Below are positions 1 through 8,966 of a stretch of 29,782 nt of DNA, piece after piece. Source of the DNA: Mitosporidium daphniae (Eukaryota; Microsporidia); NCBI RefSeq assembly GCF_000760515.2, contig NW_013546212.1, positions 1 to 29,782 on the forward strand, written 5' to 3'. Below the pieces are notes generated by a model. The model searched no databases and had not been told where the DNA came from. It was given only the letters and a program-made list of their open reading frames with translations. Made by a program: the position numbers and the translations under genes. Numbering within the stretch: position 1 is the first letter of the stretch; every line of letters starts with the position of its first letter.

Positions 1-1
1 A

Positions 2-163
2 GCCGTCGCTCCAAATTCTTCCAAAACGAAACCAGACAAGAAAGCTCCGTTAAAAATCACAATTACCCCGGATTCGGTGCTTTCTGCGCTGAGAGACATC
101 GACTTTGACAACTTTGTTAAGCCGCTCAATTCGCTAATCATGGAGAGAAGGAAAAAAAATTGA
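2..163 (+). CDS. DPB4: 3' end of DPB4/POLE3-like histone-fold protein (partial)
   Basis: The window opens inside this gene; only the last 53 codons are present, ending at TGA 161-163. The segment DSVLSALRDIDFDNFVKPLN followed by a lysine/arginine-rich tail matches the end of the histone fold of POLE3/Dpb4 (in human, a VLSAMEEMEF..FVTPL segment before a basic stretch). Dpb4 is a small subunit of DNA polymerase epsilon that binds double-stranded DNA and is also shared with ISWI-type CHRAC remodelers, acting in the nucleus. The C-terminal tail is short (a few residues after RRK) and lacks the long acidic extension of animal POLE3. Other NF-YB/CBF-type histone-fold proteins are a less likely alternative because the FVxPL signature is typical of the Dpb4 branch. 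Upstream exons lie outside the window. Confidence 0.72.
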   Translation, partial: AVAPNSSKTKPDKKAPLKITITPDSVLSALRDIDFDNFVKPLNSLIMERRKKN

Positions 164-246
164 AATTTATACTGATTGGTCCCTCATGGGCCCAATAGAA
201 TTGTTGATCATTAAGAAGCACCAATAATGCACAAGGTTTAATAAAG

Positions 247-256
247 TATAAATAAA
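247..256 (+). promoter_or_regulatory. TATA-like element upstream of calcineurin B
   Basis: TATAAATAAA lies about 33-42 bp before the chosen ATG at 289. The surrounding 125 bp is AT-rich, so the match could be chance; position and sequence fit a core promoter TATA box. Confidence 0.3.
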
Positions 257-288
257 CACATCCAGTCAGAGATGGAATACCATCGACC

Positions 289-865
289 ATGGACGAACAA
301 CGTAAGACGGAAATCTCTTATACTTGTAGTTACATTGGATGAGATGGAAATACTTCAGGCAAGATTCAAAACGCTTGACAAAAAAAGATCTGGAAAGTTA
401 AAATGTTCCGATTTATTAAGCTTGGAGGGAGTTCAAGATAATCCGTTGGCCTCCAAGATTATTTCCTTATTCGACACGAACCAAGATGGCCACATTGATT
501 TTGCCGAATTTGTTTCCGGTCTTTCGGCCTTTACCAGGAAAGGCACCCCACTTTCTAAACTATCATGTAAGCGCATCGCATGGTTTATCAAATTAGTTAT
601 CTTTGCCATTTATGATACCAATAACGATGGGTACATCAGCAATGGGGACCTATTTTTAGCACTAAGAATGATGACTGGAGAGCAGCTTTCAGACGTCCAA
701 CTACAAGTAAGGGGTATTTTGACATATTTCTAGCAAATTGTAGATAGAACTATCAGAGAAGTAGATAGTGACGGAGATGGTCGCATTTCGCTTGAAGAGT
801 TTAAAATATTCGCTGTCATGAAAAATGAAGATATCATTCAGCAGATCAAGGCAGAGATTGGATGA
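289..865 (+). CDS. CNB1: Calcineurin regulatory subunit B
   Basis: Exons 289-301, 330-566, 597-706 and 734-865, with introns of 28, 30 and 27 nt (all GTAAG..TAG), give 163 residues. Calcineurin B is the EF-hand subunit that activates the calcium/calmodulin-dependent phosphatase calcineurin A in the cytosol. Four EF-hands are visible in the family order: DKKRSGKLKCSD (degenerate, Lys at position 3, Asp at 12), DTNQDGHIDFAE, DTNNDGYISNGD and DSDGDGRISLEE. The linkers (NPLASKI, DVQLQQIVDRT, LEEFK) match fungal and animal calcineurin B closely. The start was chosen because ATG 289 in a CCATGG context joins in phase to the first EF-hand exon. The protein then begins MDEQ, so the N-terminal glycine needed for myristoylation is missing. 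Intron 2 is a multiple of three without a stop, so its retention would add ten residues rather than truncate the protein. Confidence 0.93.
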
Positions 866-948
866 TATTTAAGAATTAAAAAGTATAAACTAAGCTTATT
901 AAATTGCAATGTGCGAATCTGTAATTAGTTTTTCTAAGCAAGCGGCTT

Positions 949-2190
949 ATGGAACTCCTTCAAATAACGCACAATGCCAATGTGCACATCCCTATTATCT
1001 CGTCGTTGCTTCTGTCTGCAGTGACGTTTTTATGTCTTCTGTTTAAAAGCTATCTATCAAAAAAACTAGATAATTCTTTCTGGAACAAGCTTGCACCCAT
1101 TATTTGTGCTGCTGCGGCTTTATCTCATTTTCTTTCTCATTCCAGTGAATATTTGGGTGGTTTTGAACAAGATATAGAAGTAGAAAAGCCGGTTGAGGCT
1201 AATTATGCATCCCCATCATATCCCAGTGTTGAGACGTCGCCAAACTTTTGGACTCTTACAAGATATCTTCCCGTTGCCATGGGTTCTTTGGGTGCATTCG
1301 TTATTTTTTATCTTTTGAAAATAGCTCATAAACACGGTTCTCATCATCAAAATCTTTTGGGTAAATTCATCTTCTTTTTTGTTGATGCTTTCGTAGAGTG
1401 TGGAGTTTTATTCTCTTTTGGAAAGTCTGAGTCGACTGGTAATTCGACCTTTTTCAACATGATGCCTATCTCTGGATTCGAGGCTCTAGCTTTTCATAAG
1501 ATAATGGAGACAATGGCTGTCAGTGGTGGTATATCTGAGGCCAAAATATTTTATCAATTGATCTATTCTTTGCTTCCCTTTTTCTGTGTTACTTCTACCC
1601 TTATCGCTTGCAAAGTGTTAAAATGTGATTCCATCAGCAATGAGTATATGTCAAAAGTGCTTAACGCACTATCTATTGGATTTTTTGGCTTCATTGCTTA
1701 CGATCTTACCTTAGATGCACTTTCCGGCGGTCACCACTGCCACTGCCATGGTCACGGCCATGGTCACGGTTCTCTGACCAAATATCCTTTGGTCAAATGT
1801 ATAACTTCATGTTATATGCTAGCTCAATTTATTTGTCTTGTCTTGATTGTGAGGTATTCTGATTACATCTCAGATTCCTTGGCGAAATATAATGATGGCA
1901 AAACTACAATCAGCATTTTTGGAAAAGAAAGACGGCTTTATCTGCTTGCAGTTTTCGCTATCGGATTGTTGGATCTTGTGTTTTTCTCTATGCTGATCCT
2001 TTATGTGCTTATTAAAAAGATACCTAAAGCAGGGTTTAGCAGCGATTTATTTGGCGGTAAGCCCATGAGATTGGCCGCGCTTGTTCTTTTTACTACGTTG
2101 GGCTGTGCAATCTCAAATGCCATCCATAATGTATTGCCATCCTCTGGCGATGGGAAAAAACCATGCTGCGGAAAGCATCACAAACATTAG
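949..2190 (+). CDS. ZIP-like multi-pass membrane protein with His-rich loop
   Basis: An uninterrupted 413-codon frame encodes a protein with about ten hydrophobic segments (near residues 15-35, 49-64, 105-126, 137-157, 171-190, 204-224, 236-257, 278-302, 331-357 and 371-390). It resembles divergent ZIP metal transporters: VDAFVECGVLFSF lines up with the TM4 signature HSxFEGLAxG, and FHKIMETMAVSGG with the TM5 HKxxE/A signature. The metal-binding TM4 histidine would be replaced by aspartate. A GGHHCHCHGHGHGHG cluster follows the TM7-like segment, and the C terminus is CCGKHHKH, suggesting zinc or other metal binding. ZIP proteins normally have eight segments with the His-rich loop between TM3 and TM4, so this layout is unusual. 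Function as a transporter is inferred. The gene is intronless, unlike most neighbours, and ends 27 bp from the convergent PRP16 stop. Confidence 0.6.
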   Translation: MELLQITHNANVHIPIISSLLLSAVTFLCLLFKSYLSKKLDNSFWNKLAPIICAAAALSHFLSHSSEYLGGFEQDIEVEKPVEANYASPSYPSVETSPNFWTLTRYLPVAMGSLGAFVIFYLLKIAHKHGSHHQNLLGKFIFFFVDAFVECGVLFSFGKSESTGNSTFFNMMPISGFEALAFHKIMETMAVSGGISEAKIFYQLIYSLLPFFCVTSTLIACKVLKCDSISNEYMSKVLNALSIGFFGFIAYDLTLDALSGGHHCHCHGHGHGHGSLTKYPLVKCITSCYMLAQFICLVLIVRYSDYISDSLAKYNDGKTTISIFGKERRLYLLAVFAIGLLDLVFFSMLILYVLIKKIPKAGFSSDLFGGKPMRLAALVLFTTLGCAISNAIHNVLPSSGDGKKPCCGKHHKH

Positions 2191-2217
2191 GCGCAATTAA
2201 CTGGAATAAACCTCTCA

Positions 2218-5200
2218 TTAATTAGTTTTATTAGTGCCCTTTGCAGGCAGTCTCAGCGGCTTGGCCACATCAACCCATCTAGGCGGTGCTGGTGGGTTGG
2301 ACTTGTTTTCAGCCCTTTCGGGCACATCATTATCGGTCGGTGTTGTACTGCCATGTAGCGTATAGCTGCTACTCCGGCTGCTGAATCCAGCACCCTTGCG
2401 CAGGCTTTTATAAAGCGGGGTAGATGTAATGGTGCCATCAGCGAGCACCTCGTTTCCGCCTTCCTCTTCTCGCAAGGCAAAAAACTTGGGTCCCAATTCA
2501 GCGAGCCACGCAGGGTCAACGGCAGTGACGCACATCATATATTCTTTGGATGTCATGATGAGTTCATGATATACGACATACTCAGGCAAGGCACCCAGGT
2601 TGTAAAGTGCGCTTGTCGGATGCAACTTGCACGGCATGCCTGTGCGACAGTGGACAAATTCTCCCACGCCCTTTGCGCGAGCAGCCTGGTGAAAATATCC
2701 TGCGCAAATGGCCTTTCTGACGATATCCCAGTTTGGGCCACAGGACTGGACAGCTAGCCCTTGTTGCCTGGTAAGAATATCCAACAGTTGTGTATATACT
2801 TCTCGGGCTTTTTTCAACAGTCTTGAATGCAGAAAGTGCTGATGGGCCCAGACATCGGAGTATCCGTGCGACCGCCATTGAGAATAAACGTGAAGCAAAG
2901 TTAGATGGTCCGACTCGCCTACATAGAATTTTTCTCTTGCTCCGTCAGCTTCTTCGGCACGCTCTTTCGGCCGGAAAAAGATTGGCGGCACAGAAAGCAT
3001 AGATACAATGACAAGGATTTCAGCAGCACAGCCCATCTCTACACCTGAGAGTACCATTCGCGCCAAAGAAGGTTCTAAAGGGAACTCAACCATTTTCTTG
3101 CCAATGGCCGGGGTAAGGGCGCCTTCGTCATCTAACGCACCCAACATCCATAGTTGAAACATGGCTGTTTTTAGCGCATCTGGTGGGAGCGCATCCATAA
3201 AGTCAAAAGAAAAAAGGTCGATCACACCCAAGCTCTTCAACAACAGAACCGTGTTTGACAGGTTGGTGCGAAGAATCCCCGGCACCGTTGCCTCCAATAG
3301 CTCATGGTAATATGCAGACTCGGTATACAGGCGAAAGCAGGTTCCTGGCCCAGTTCGGCCTGCACGTCCAGCGCGTTGATTGGCATTTGCTTGGGATATC
3401 GGCACGACTTGCAGGGCGTCCATGCCCACTCTTGGATTATAAACCTTGAGTTTGCAATAGCCAGAGTCGATGACAAAGACAATGCCGTCAACCGTTAACG
3501 AAGTCTCCGCAATGTTGGTGGCCACTACAATTTTGCGAATTCCACCGGGAACGGCTTCAAATATCTTTGACTGCAGCTCTGAGGGCAGATTAGCATAAAT
3601 GGGAAGAATCGCCGGCTTTGGGATACCCTCTTCCAATGCCTCCAGCCGCTCATGTAGTGTGGAGACTGTTGCTTCAATATCTTCCTGGCCAGTCATGAAA
3701 ATCAAAACATCTCCAGGCCCTGACGAAATATGAATTTCAAGGGCTTTTCGAACAGCAGCATCGACATAATCTTCGCAAGGAACCTTTGAATAAAAGGTGC
3801 TCACCGGAAAAGTGCGTCCTGGGATCTTGAAAATCGGGACACGCCCAAAGAAATCGGAAAACCGCTCCGCATTCATGGTCGCCGAGGTCACGATCAGTTT
3901 GAGATCCCTACGGCGCCCAACAATTTGTTTGAGAATACCCATCAGCACATCGGTATGCAAAGAGCGCTCATGGGCCTCGTCCATAATGATGGCAGAATAT
4001 TCCTCCAAGTCTGGATCACGAAGCGATTCTCGCAGCAGAACGCCGTCCGTCATATCTAAGAATTAGATTGCGATTTTTTACACTTGATTTTGGTAGTAGG
4101 GGATGTCACATCCTCAAATCGAATGGCATATCCAACCTGATCTCCCAGAGTCGTGCCCATCTCGCTAGCAACACGCTTGGCAACAGACATCGCTGCAACG
4201 CGACGTGGTTGGGTGCATCCAATGATGCCGCGGAGAGAGTACCCTACCTCGTGAAGATATTGAGTCAGTTGAGTTGTCTTTCCTGAGCCAGTTTCCCCGA
4301 CTACAATCATAATCTGATGGTCGTGTAGCATGCGCAAAAGGGTGTCCCTTACACCAAAAGCAGGCAAAAACTGCCTTTGCTCCTTGATTGTCTTTGAGCG
4401 TGAAAAATCGGAGCTTCCAATTGAGGGTAGAGGCTCATTTTCCACCTCTGCATTGATTAGCTCTTCACCTGGGCGCTCTCTTCCATCACCCTCAACGCTC
4501 TCCTCGTTCGCGGGAACACCGCGGATGCGGCCTAAAGTTGTTCCTCCACCCTCAAGCGATGCCAAAACCCGCTGTCGCTCTTTCCGTTCACGCGCGGCAC
4601 GTACGAGCGCTGAACCCTTTCTTGCAAAGGTAGCCATATCGGAGGTAGGATCTCTTACTGGAAGAATTATCCCGGAAGGCTGTCCAATGCCGCGTGCCAT
4701 GGGCAATGACCAGCCTGAAAGGAAAACAGGATGCGCCTCTTTTGCAATCAGATACGACCGTGTCTAAGAACAGGTTATCGAAGGAAGCTTTACATGTCTA
4801 TGATCTTCATCAATCTCATTGCGAGTAGTGTATCTCCTGGGGCTTTCCAAAATCTCTCCAGTGCTTATGCCACTTGTTTCGAGACGATTGAGCTCCCACT
4901 TTTGATTGTCCTTGTCATACATAAGTCGGCGAAGAGCAGCTGCTCTGGAAACCACTTTTGGCTTATCTGCTGCCAATAGTATTTGATGGCCCTCAGGGCC
5001 TTCCGAAGTGGATATATCGTCTGCACGCCTTGAAAAATCTTCTCTGTGATTTTTTCTATCAGAACTTTTGGACCATGATTCTTGATGCCTGCTGGAAGAA
5101 TCTCTGGACCTACGATCACTATGTCTTGATCTTTGATCTGAATATCGATATTTATCCTCACTGTGGCGGGAATGGTAACTGCTTTGCGAGTCTGGTGAAT

Positions 5201-5330
5201 ATTCTCGCCTATGTGAAGCTCTGTCTGAATGCCGACTTGGAGTGGGCTTGAAGTTGTCCTAGAAATTAAAAGAGGAGATGCTGACCAGTGAAATTGGAGT
5301 AAACGGAAGTGCTCTTTCTTCCGTATCCAT
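2218..5330 (-). CDS. PRP16: Splicing DEAH-box ATPase Prp16 (DHX38)
   Basis: Exons on the minus strand are 5330-5286, 5258-4794, 4763-4082 and 4055-2218, with introns of 27, 30 and 26 nt; the spliced product is 1009 residues. Prp16 remodels the spliceosome after the first transesterification step. An N-terminal arginine/serine-rich region (within 5258-5000) is followed by the Prp16-specific segments [14 protein letters not shown] and [17 protein letters not shown], which separate it from Prp2, Prp22 and Prp43. Helicase motifs appear in order: GETGSGKT (about residues 326-333), [12 protein letters not shown] (about 423-426), [21 protein letters not shown] and [12 protein letters not shown], then the winged-helix, ratchet and OB-fold region ending [13 protein letters not shown] 5330 is the first methionine in frame with the family-like N terminus. 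The local GC content is higher than in neighbours. It is divergent from SEC61 and convergent with the ZIP-like gene. Confidence 0.95.
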
Positions 5331-5596
5331 TCGTCTAGTTGAAGAGGTTGAAAGCGGTGTAAATATGTTCAGTCCAGATTTCAACTTTTGAAAAGGAAGG
5401 GCCTGGGTACGATCCTCATCTTGGCGCATAAAGTAGGTAAAGAAGCCGAAAAGCGGTCGGTAATTTGAAATTCAAATTTAAATTGAAATTCAAATCCAAC
5501 TTGAAAATTAAAATTAAAAGCCAAGCCAAGCCTATTGTGCAATTGATGTGATTACTTTATATCTTATCTTAATCATCAAAATATCTTTTTGCTATC
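5331..5596. promoter_or_regulatory. Divergent PRP16/SEC61 intergenic region
   Basis: These 266 bp separate the start codons of PRP16 (minus) and SEC61 (plus) and should contain both promoters. From about 5461 to 5520 lies an AT-rich block in which TTGAAATTCAAA occurs twice around TTTAAAT, giving near-palindromic symmetry. I see no open frame or RNA gene in it. Confidence 0.5.
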
Positions 5597-7138
5597 ATGG
5601 GATGTAAGTGTTACGCTCCCTAACCCGGCCTAGTCAGAGTTTTGCAGTTAATGCGCCCGTTTTTGGCCATCCTTCCCGGTGTTGCTAAATCTGAGCGAAA
5701 GGTAGGTTTTCGCACACGTATGGCCTAGGTCCAATTCCGTGAAAAGGTGCTTTGGACTGCCGTCACGCTCTTCATTTTTCTTGTGTGCTCGCAAGTCCCA
5801 CTTTATGGAATCATGAGCAGCGAATCTTCGGATCCATTCTACTGGATGCGCGTCATCATGGCCTCGAATCGCGGGACCCTTATGGAGTTGGGCATCACCC
5901 CGATCGTTACATCAGGGCTGATTTTGCAGCTTCTTGCCGGTGTCAACATTATCGAGGTAGATCAGTCTGTAAAAGAAGATCGTATTCTTTATGCCGGAGC
6001 GCAAAAACGTATGTTTGAGCCCCATTTTCCCTTTAGTGTTTGCTCTGATCATGACTCTTGGACAGACTCTCGTTCAAGTTCTTTCTGGCTTCTATGGCGA
6101 CCCAAATGAAATCGGTGCTGGTGTTTGTCTTTTGCTTATTATGCAGCTTTTCATTGCTGGAGTTCTGATCATTCTTCTTGATGAGCTTCTTGAAAACGGA
6201 TATGGCCTTGGCTCTGGCATTTCTTTATTCATCGCGACGAACATTTGCGAAACAATTATTTGGAAAAGCTTATCGCCCACAACGTACAACACGGGCAAAG
6301 GAACCGAATTCGAGGGTGCCGTCATTGCTCTGTTCCATCTTTTGATCACCAGAGACGATAAATTGAGAGCGCTTAAACACGCCTTTTTCCGAACCAATCT
6401 TCCAAACATTTCAAGCTTAATTTCGACTGTGCTCGTATTTGCAGTCGTCATTTACCTGCAAGGTTTCCGCATCGAATTGCCGGTGAAAAACATGCGCATG
6501 CGTGGCCAGCAAGGCACTTATCCGATCAAGCTCTTCTACACCTCCAACATGCCAATTATGCTGCAAAGTGCCCTCATCTCAAATACCTTTTTTATTTCAC
6601 AAATGTTGTATAACAAGTTCCCTCATAATTTGCTTGTTCGTTTGCTTGGTGTTTGGGAGGTACTTGTTTGCATATTTTATTTTAGCCCTATGAGGGAACT
6701 AGCCAATTTTTTGCCGTCGGCGGTCTTTCCTACTACATCACCTCCCCGCATTCCTTTTTTGAGATCTTTACGGATCCAATCCACTTTATNGTCTATTTAA
6801 TCTTCATTTTGAGCTCCTGTGCTCTTTTTTCGAAGACTTGGGTTGAGGTGTCTGGATCTTCTCCCCAAGATGTGGCCCGTCAGCTTAAAGATCAGCAATT
6901 GACTCTGCCTGGGCATCGTGAGGGTTCACTAAACAAGGAGCTCAAGAAGCTTATTCCAATGGCTGCCTCCCTGGGCGGTCTTACCATCGGTGCTTTGTCG
7001 CTTACTGCTGACCTTACCAAAGCCATAGGCACCGGTACAGGGATCCTTCTAGCCGTTACGATCATTTATCAGTACTTTGAAAAGTTTGCCAAAGAGCAAG
7101 CAGAGCAAGGCGGTCTTGATACGTTGTTTCTTAGTTGA
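5597..7138 (+). CDS. SEC61: Sec61 translocon alpha subunit
   Basis: Exons 5597-5603, 5634-5701, 5729-6008, 6037-6659 and 6686-7138 (introns 30, 27, 28 and 26 nt) encode 476 residues, the usual length of Sec61 alpha. It forms the protein-conducting channel of the ER membrane with Sec61 beta and gamma. The N terminus [12 protein letters not shown] continues to the plug and lateral-gate region, with [20 protein letters not shown], the [21 protein letters not shown] loop and [16 protein letters not shown] all highly conserved, and ten transmembrane segments. The first exon carries only seven coding bases, so the start depends on the 30-nt intron, which has a CTAAC branch-like sequence. One ambiguous base at 6790 leaves a codon ATN (Ile or Met) in a transmembrane segment. 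The stop codon is 20 bp from that of the convergent unassigned gene. Confidence 0.97.
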
Positions 7139-7158
7139 TAATTAAATAAAACTCGGAA

Positions 7159-8067
7159 TTAATCCTTCGTTTTAGCAGCCTGCATTTCATTGTCCGTCAA
7201 GAAAGGCACGCCAAAAGATACGTGNTTTTCCGCATACTCTTTGCTTTTGGTCGAGATGTGGTATGTGTCTCCTATAGCCTCAAATTTGTTTTCGTTCAGT
7301 TGGGACTGAGCACACCCTAGCCTTGTGCTTGAAGCTGTTTTTATGAAGAACCGGATTGGCTGGCCGTACGAATCAGTCGACTGCAAGTGTTCAAGTTTAA
7401 ATTTGAACCCGTTGCACGCGCCCCTGAGGATCCATAACTCGTTTAATGTGTTTTGATGGGTCGTAAAACATGCCCCTCTCGTTGGAATAAGGAGATACCA
7501 TATTGACGAGCGACGCACTGATCTAATGTCGCCAGCAATATGACGGCGCTTTTTGACTTTGATTGCGTTTTGTTTGATTTTAGACGTCTTTGCGAAATAT
7601 CGATCGTCGGTAACGGATTCACACAAAGCCATCACCATCTGGTCTTCCAAAATTCGCGAGCCATCCAGTGAAATCATTTCATTCACCCCTTCAGATGCTC
7701 CAAGGTCTAGCCATTTTTCTCTCTGTACCGCAATTCTTAAATCAAATGCATGCACGGGCATGTTTTTGGATAGGGCTTGTGTGTAGCCCAAGCAGCGCTT
7801 TGCTCTGGTGTTCTAGGCCTGTTCTCATCAATGCTAGCCTCGATGGCTTTTCATAATTTTTGAATCGCCATGTATTCAAGCTCTTTCTGTACAATTTGAT
7901 CTCTTTTTTTGAATCCGGATCGCTACGATCTTCTTCAGAAGCCTCGAAACACGGCAATCGCATCGAAGGCCGTAAACTCTACACAATCCTTCCAGGCTCT
8001 TCAAAGCAATTGCAGGTGGAGTATTGTCTACATCTTAGGGTTAGGCTTGGAGATAGCTATCACCCAT
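7159..8067 (-). CDS. Unassigned multi-exon protein
   Basis: A long open frame (7791-7159, 210 codons) ends at the TAA next to the SEC61 stop. It carries segments such as AFDLRIAVQREKW, LNELWILRGACNGFKFKLEH and STDSYGQPIRFFI. Upstream on the same strand lie further open segments (about 7963-7801, with KKEIKLYRKSLNTW). A plausible first exon is ATG 8067 with a 30-nt intron 8063-8034 containing CTAACCCTAAG. I could not find an exon chain in which every phase agrees between 8034 and 7791, so the limits are approximate. I do not recognise the family. A fold of the RNA triphosphatase/Med18 tunnel type was considered because of the DLRI motif, but the expected downstream acidic motifs are absent. 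One base at 7225 is ambiguous. The start lies close to the divergent Maf gene. Confidence 0.5.
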
Positions 8068-8137
8068 TTCAGCCAAAATTTTAATGCTTTCAAATGAGCA
8101 AAACCCATGGGGAACTTCTCCGTTTTCTCAGCTGACA

Positions 8138-8776
8138 ATGGATCCGGCAATCACAATCCTTGCCTCAACATCGCCCAGAAGAGCAGAAATCTTACGAAAC
8201 CTTGGTGTTAAGTTCACCGTAATCCCATCGCTATTTTCAGAAAATCTACAAAGAGGGACTGGTGAAAATTCGCAAGTCTCATATGTTTGTGAAACGGCAA
8301 AGCAAAAGGCCCTTGAGGTATTTGAGAGATTTTCTGCTTCAAGCTCCATCTTTGGCGTGCGTTTTATAGTTTCGGCTGATACCATTGTGTATGATCCAGA
8401 AACAGATCAGATTTTCGAAAAGCCGGCGTCAAGGAAACATGCAGCGGAAATGTTGAGAGCCCTTTCCGGAAAAGAGCACATCGTATATTCAGCAATTACA
8501 ATTCTCTGCTTGGATGGTAATGGAGCACTCAAAGATATCTTGTCAAGTTATGAAAGTACCACCTCAAGTCTTGACGACTTGGACAACGATTTTTTAGATG
8601 CATACACAGCATATTCGGATGAAACATTGGATAAGGCCGGTGCGTGCTCTGAATTTGGCTTGCTTTCTGTTTTCATAAAGACGATGACAGGATCATTTTA
8701 CAATACCATGGGATTTCCAGTAAGAGCCTTTTACAAATTGATAGTCGATTATTTAACGCCCAAAAAGGGAAAATAA
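8138..8776 (+). CDS. Maf-family nucleotide pyrophosphatase
   Basis: The frame from ATG 8138 gives 212 residues; an in-frame ATG at 8084 would add 18 residues lacking family similarity and would leave only 16 bp to the divergent gene, so 8138 is preferred. Maf proteins (yeast YOR111W, N-terminal part of human ASMTL) hydrolyse non-canonical or modified nucleoside triphosphates such as dTTP/UTP and 5-methyl-pyrimidine nucleotides. The hallmarks are present: LASTSPRRAEILRNLG at the start (phosphate-binding S-x-R-R), a VSADTIVYDPETDQIFEKP block with the catalytic aspartate, and GSFYNTMGFPV near the end. There is an insertion with several serines and acidic residues before the last motif (about residues 138-165). 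No intron is needed. Confidence 0.88.
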   Translation: MDPAITILASTSPRRAEILRNLGVKFTVIPSLFSENLQRGTGENSQVSYVCETAKQKALEVFERFSASSSIFGVRFIVSADTIVYDPETDQIFEKPASRKHAAEMLRALSGKEHIVYSAITILCLDGNGALKDILSSYESTTSSLDDLDNDFLDAYTAYSDETLDKAGACSEFGLLSVFIKTMTGSFYNTMGFPVRAFYKLIVDYLTPKKGK

Positions 8777-8784
8777 ATTGCATT

Positions 8785-8790
8785 AAAAAA
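8785..8790 (-). terminator. Pol III T-run after tRNA-Lys
   Basis: Six T residues on the minus strand start one base beyond the tRNA-Lys 3' end, as expected of an RNA polymerase III terminator. Confidence 0.7.
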
Positions 8791-8791
8791 G

Positions 8792-8864
8792 CGCCCAACG
8801 TGGGGCTCGAACCCACGACCGCGAGATTAAGAGTCTCGCGCTCTACCGACTGAGCTAGCCGGGC
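8792..8864 (-). tRNA. tRNA-Lys (anticodon CTT)
   Basis: Read on the minus strand, this 73-nt segment folds into a complete cloverleaf. The acceptor stem GCCCGGC/GTTGGGC has two G-T pairs, with discriminator G. The D arm contains TAGCTCAGTCGGTAGAGC (A box), the anticodon loop is CTCTTAA with anticodon CTT, and the T arm contains GGGTTCGAGCC (B box). No intron and no encoded CCA. It sits between the Maf gene and the end of TERT. Confidence 0.97.
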
Positions 8865-8966
8865 ACAAGATCAATGGTTGATCATTTTTATTTAGTTTAA
8901 TATTGTATTTCTCCACCAAAACGATCGCATAAATTGACTTATTTTGCATTGTTTAATGGGGTTAAA

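Noticed and set aside
2253-3498. Several 60-100 codon frames on both strands over PRP16
   Set aside because: Shadows of the helicase gene; no family features, and the helicase reading is unambiguous.
4056-4706. Separate short helicase gene upstream of the main PRP16 frame
   Set aside because: A 26-nt intron at 4056-4081 joins the two parts in phase ([16 protein letters not shown]), restoring a normal Prp16.
6790-6790. Ambiguous bases at 6790, 7225 and 27027 as possible frame breaks
   Set aside because: Each replaces a single base without changing the frame; they look like base-call uncertainty.
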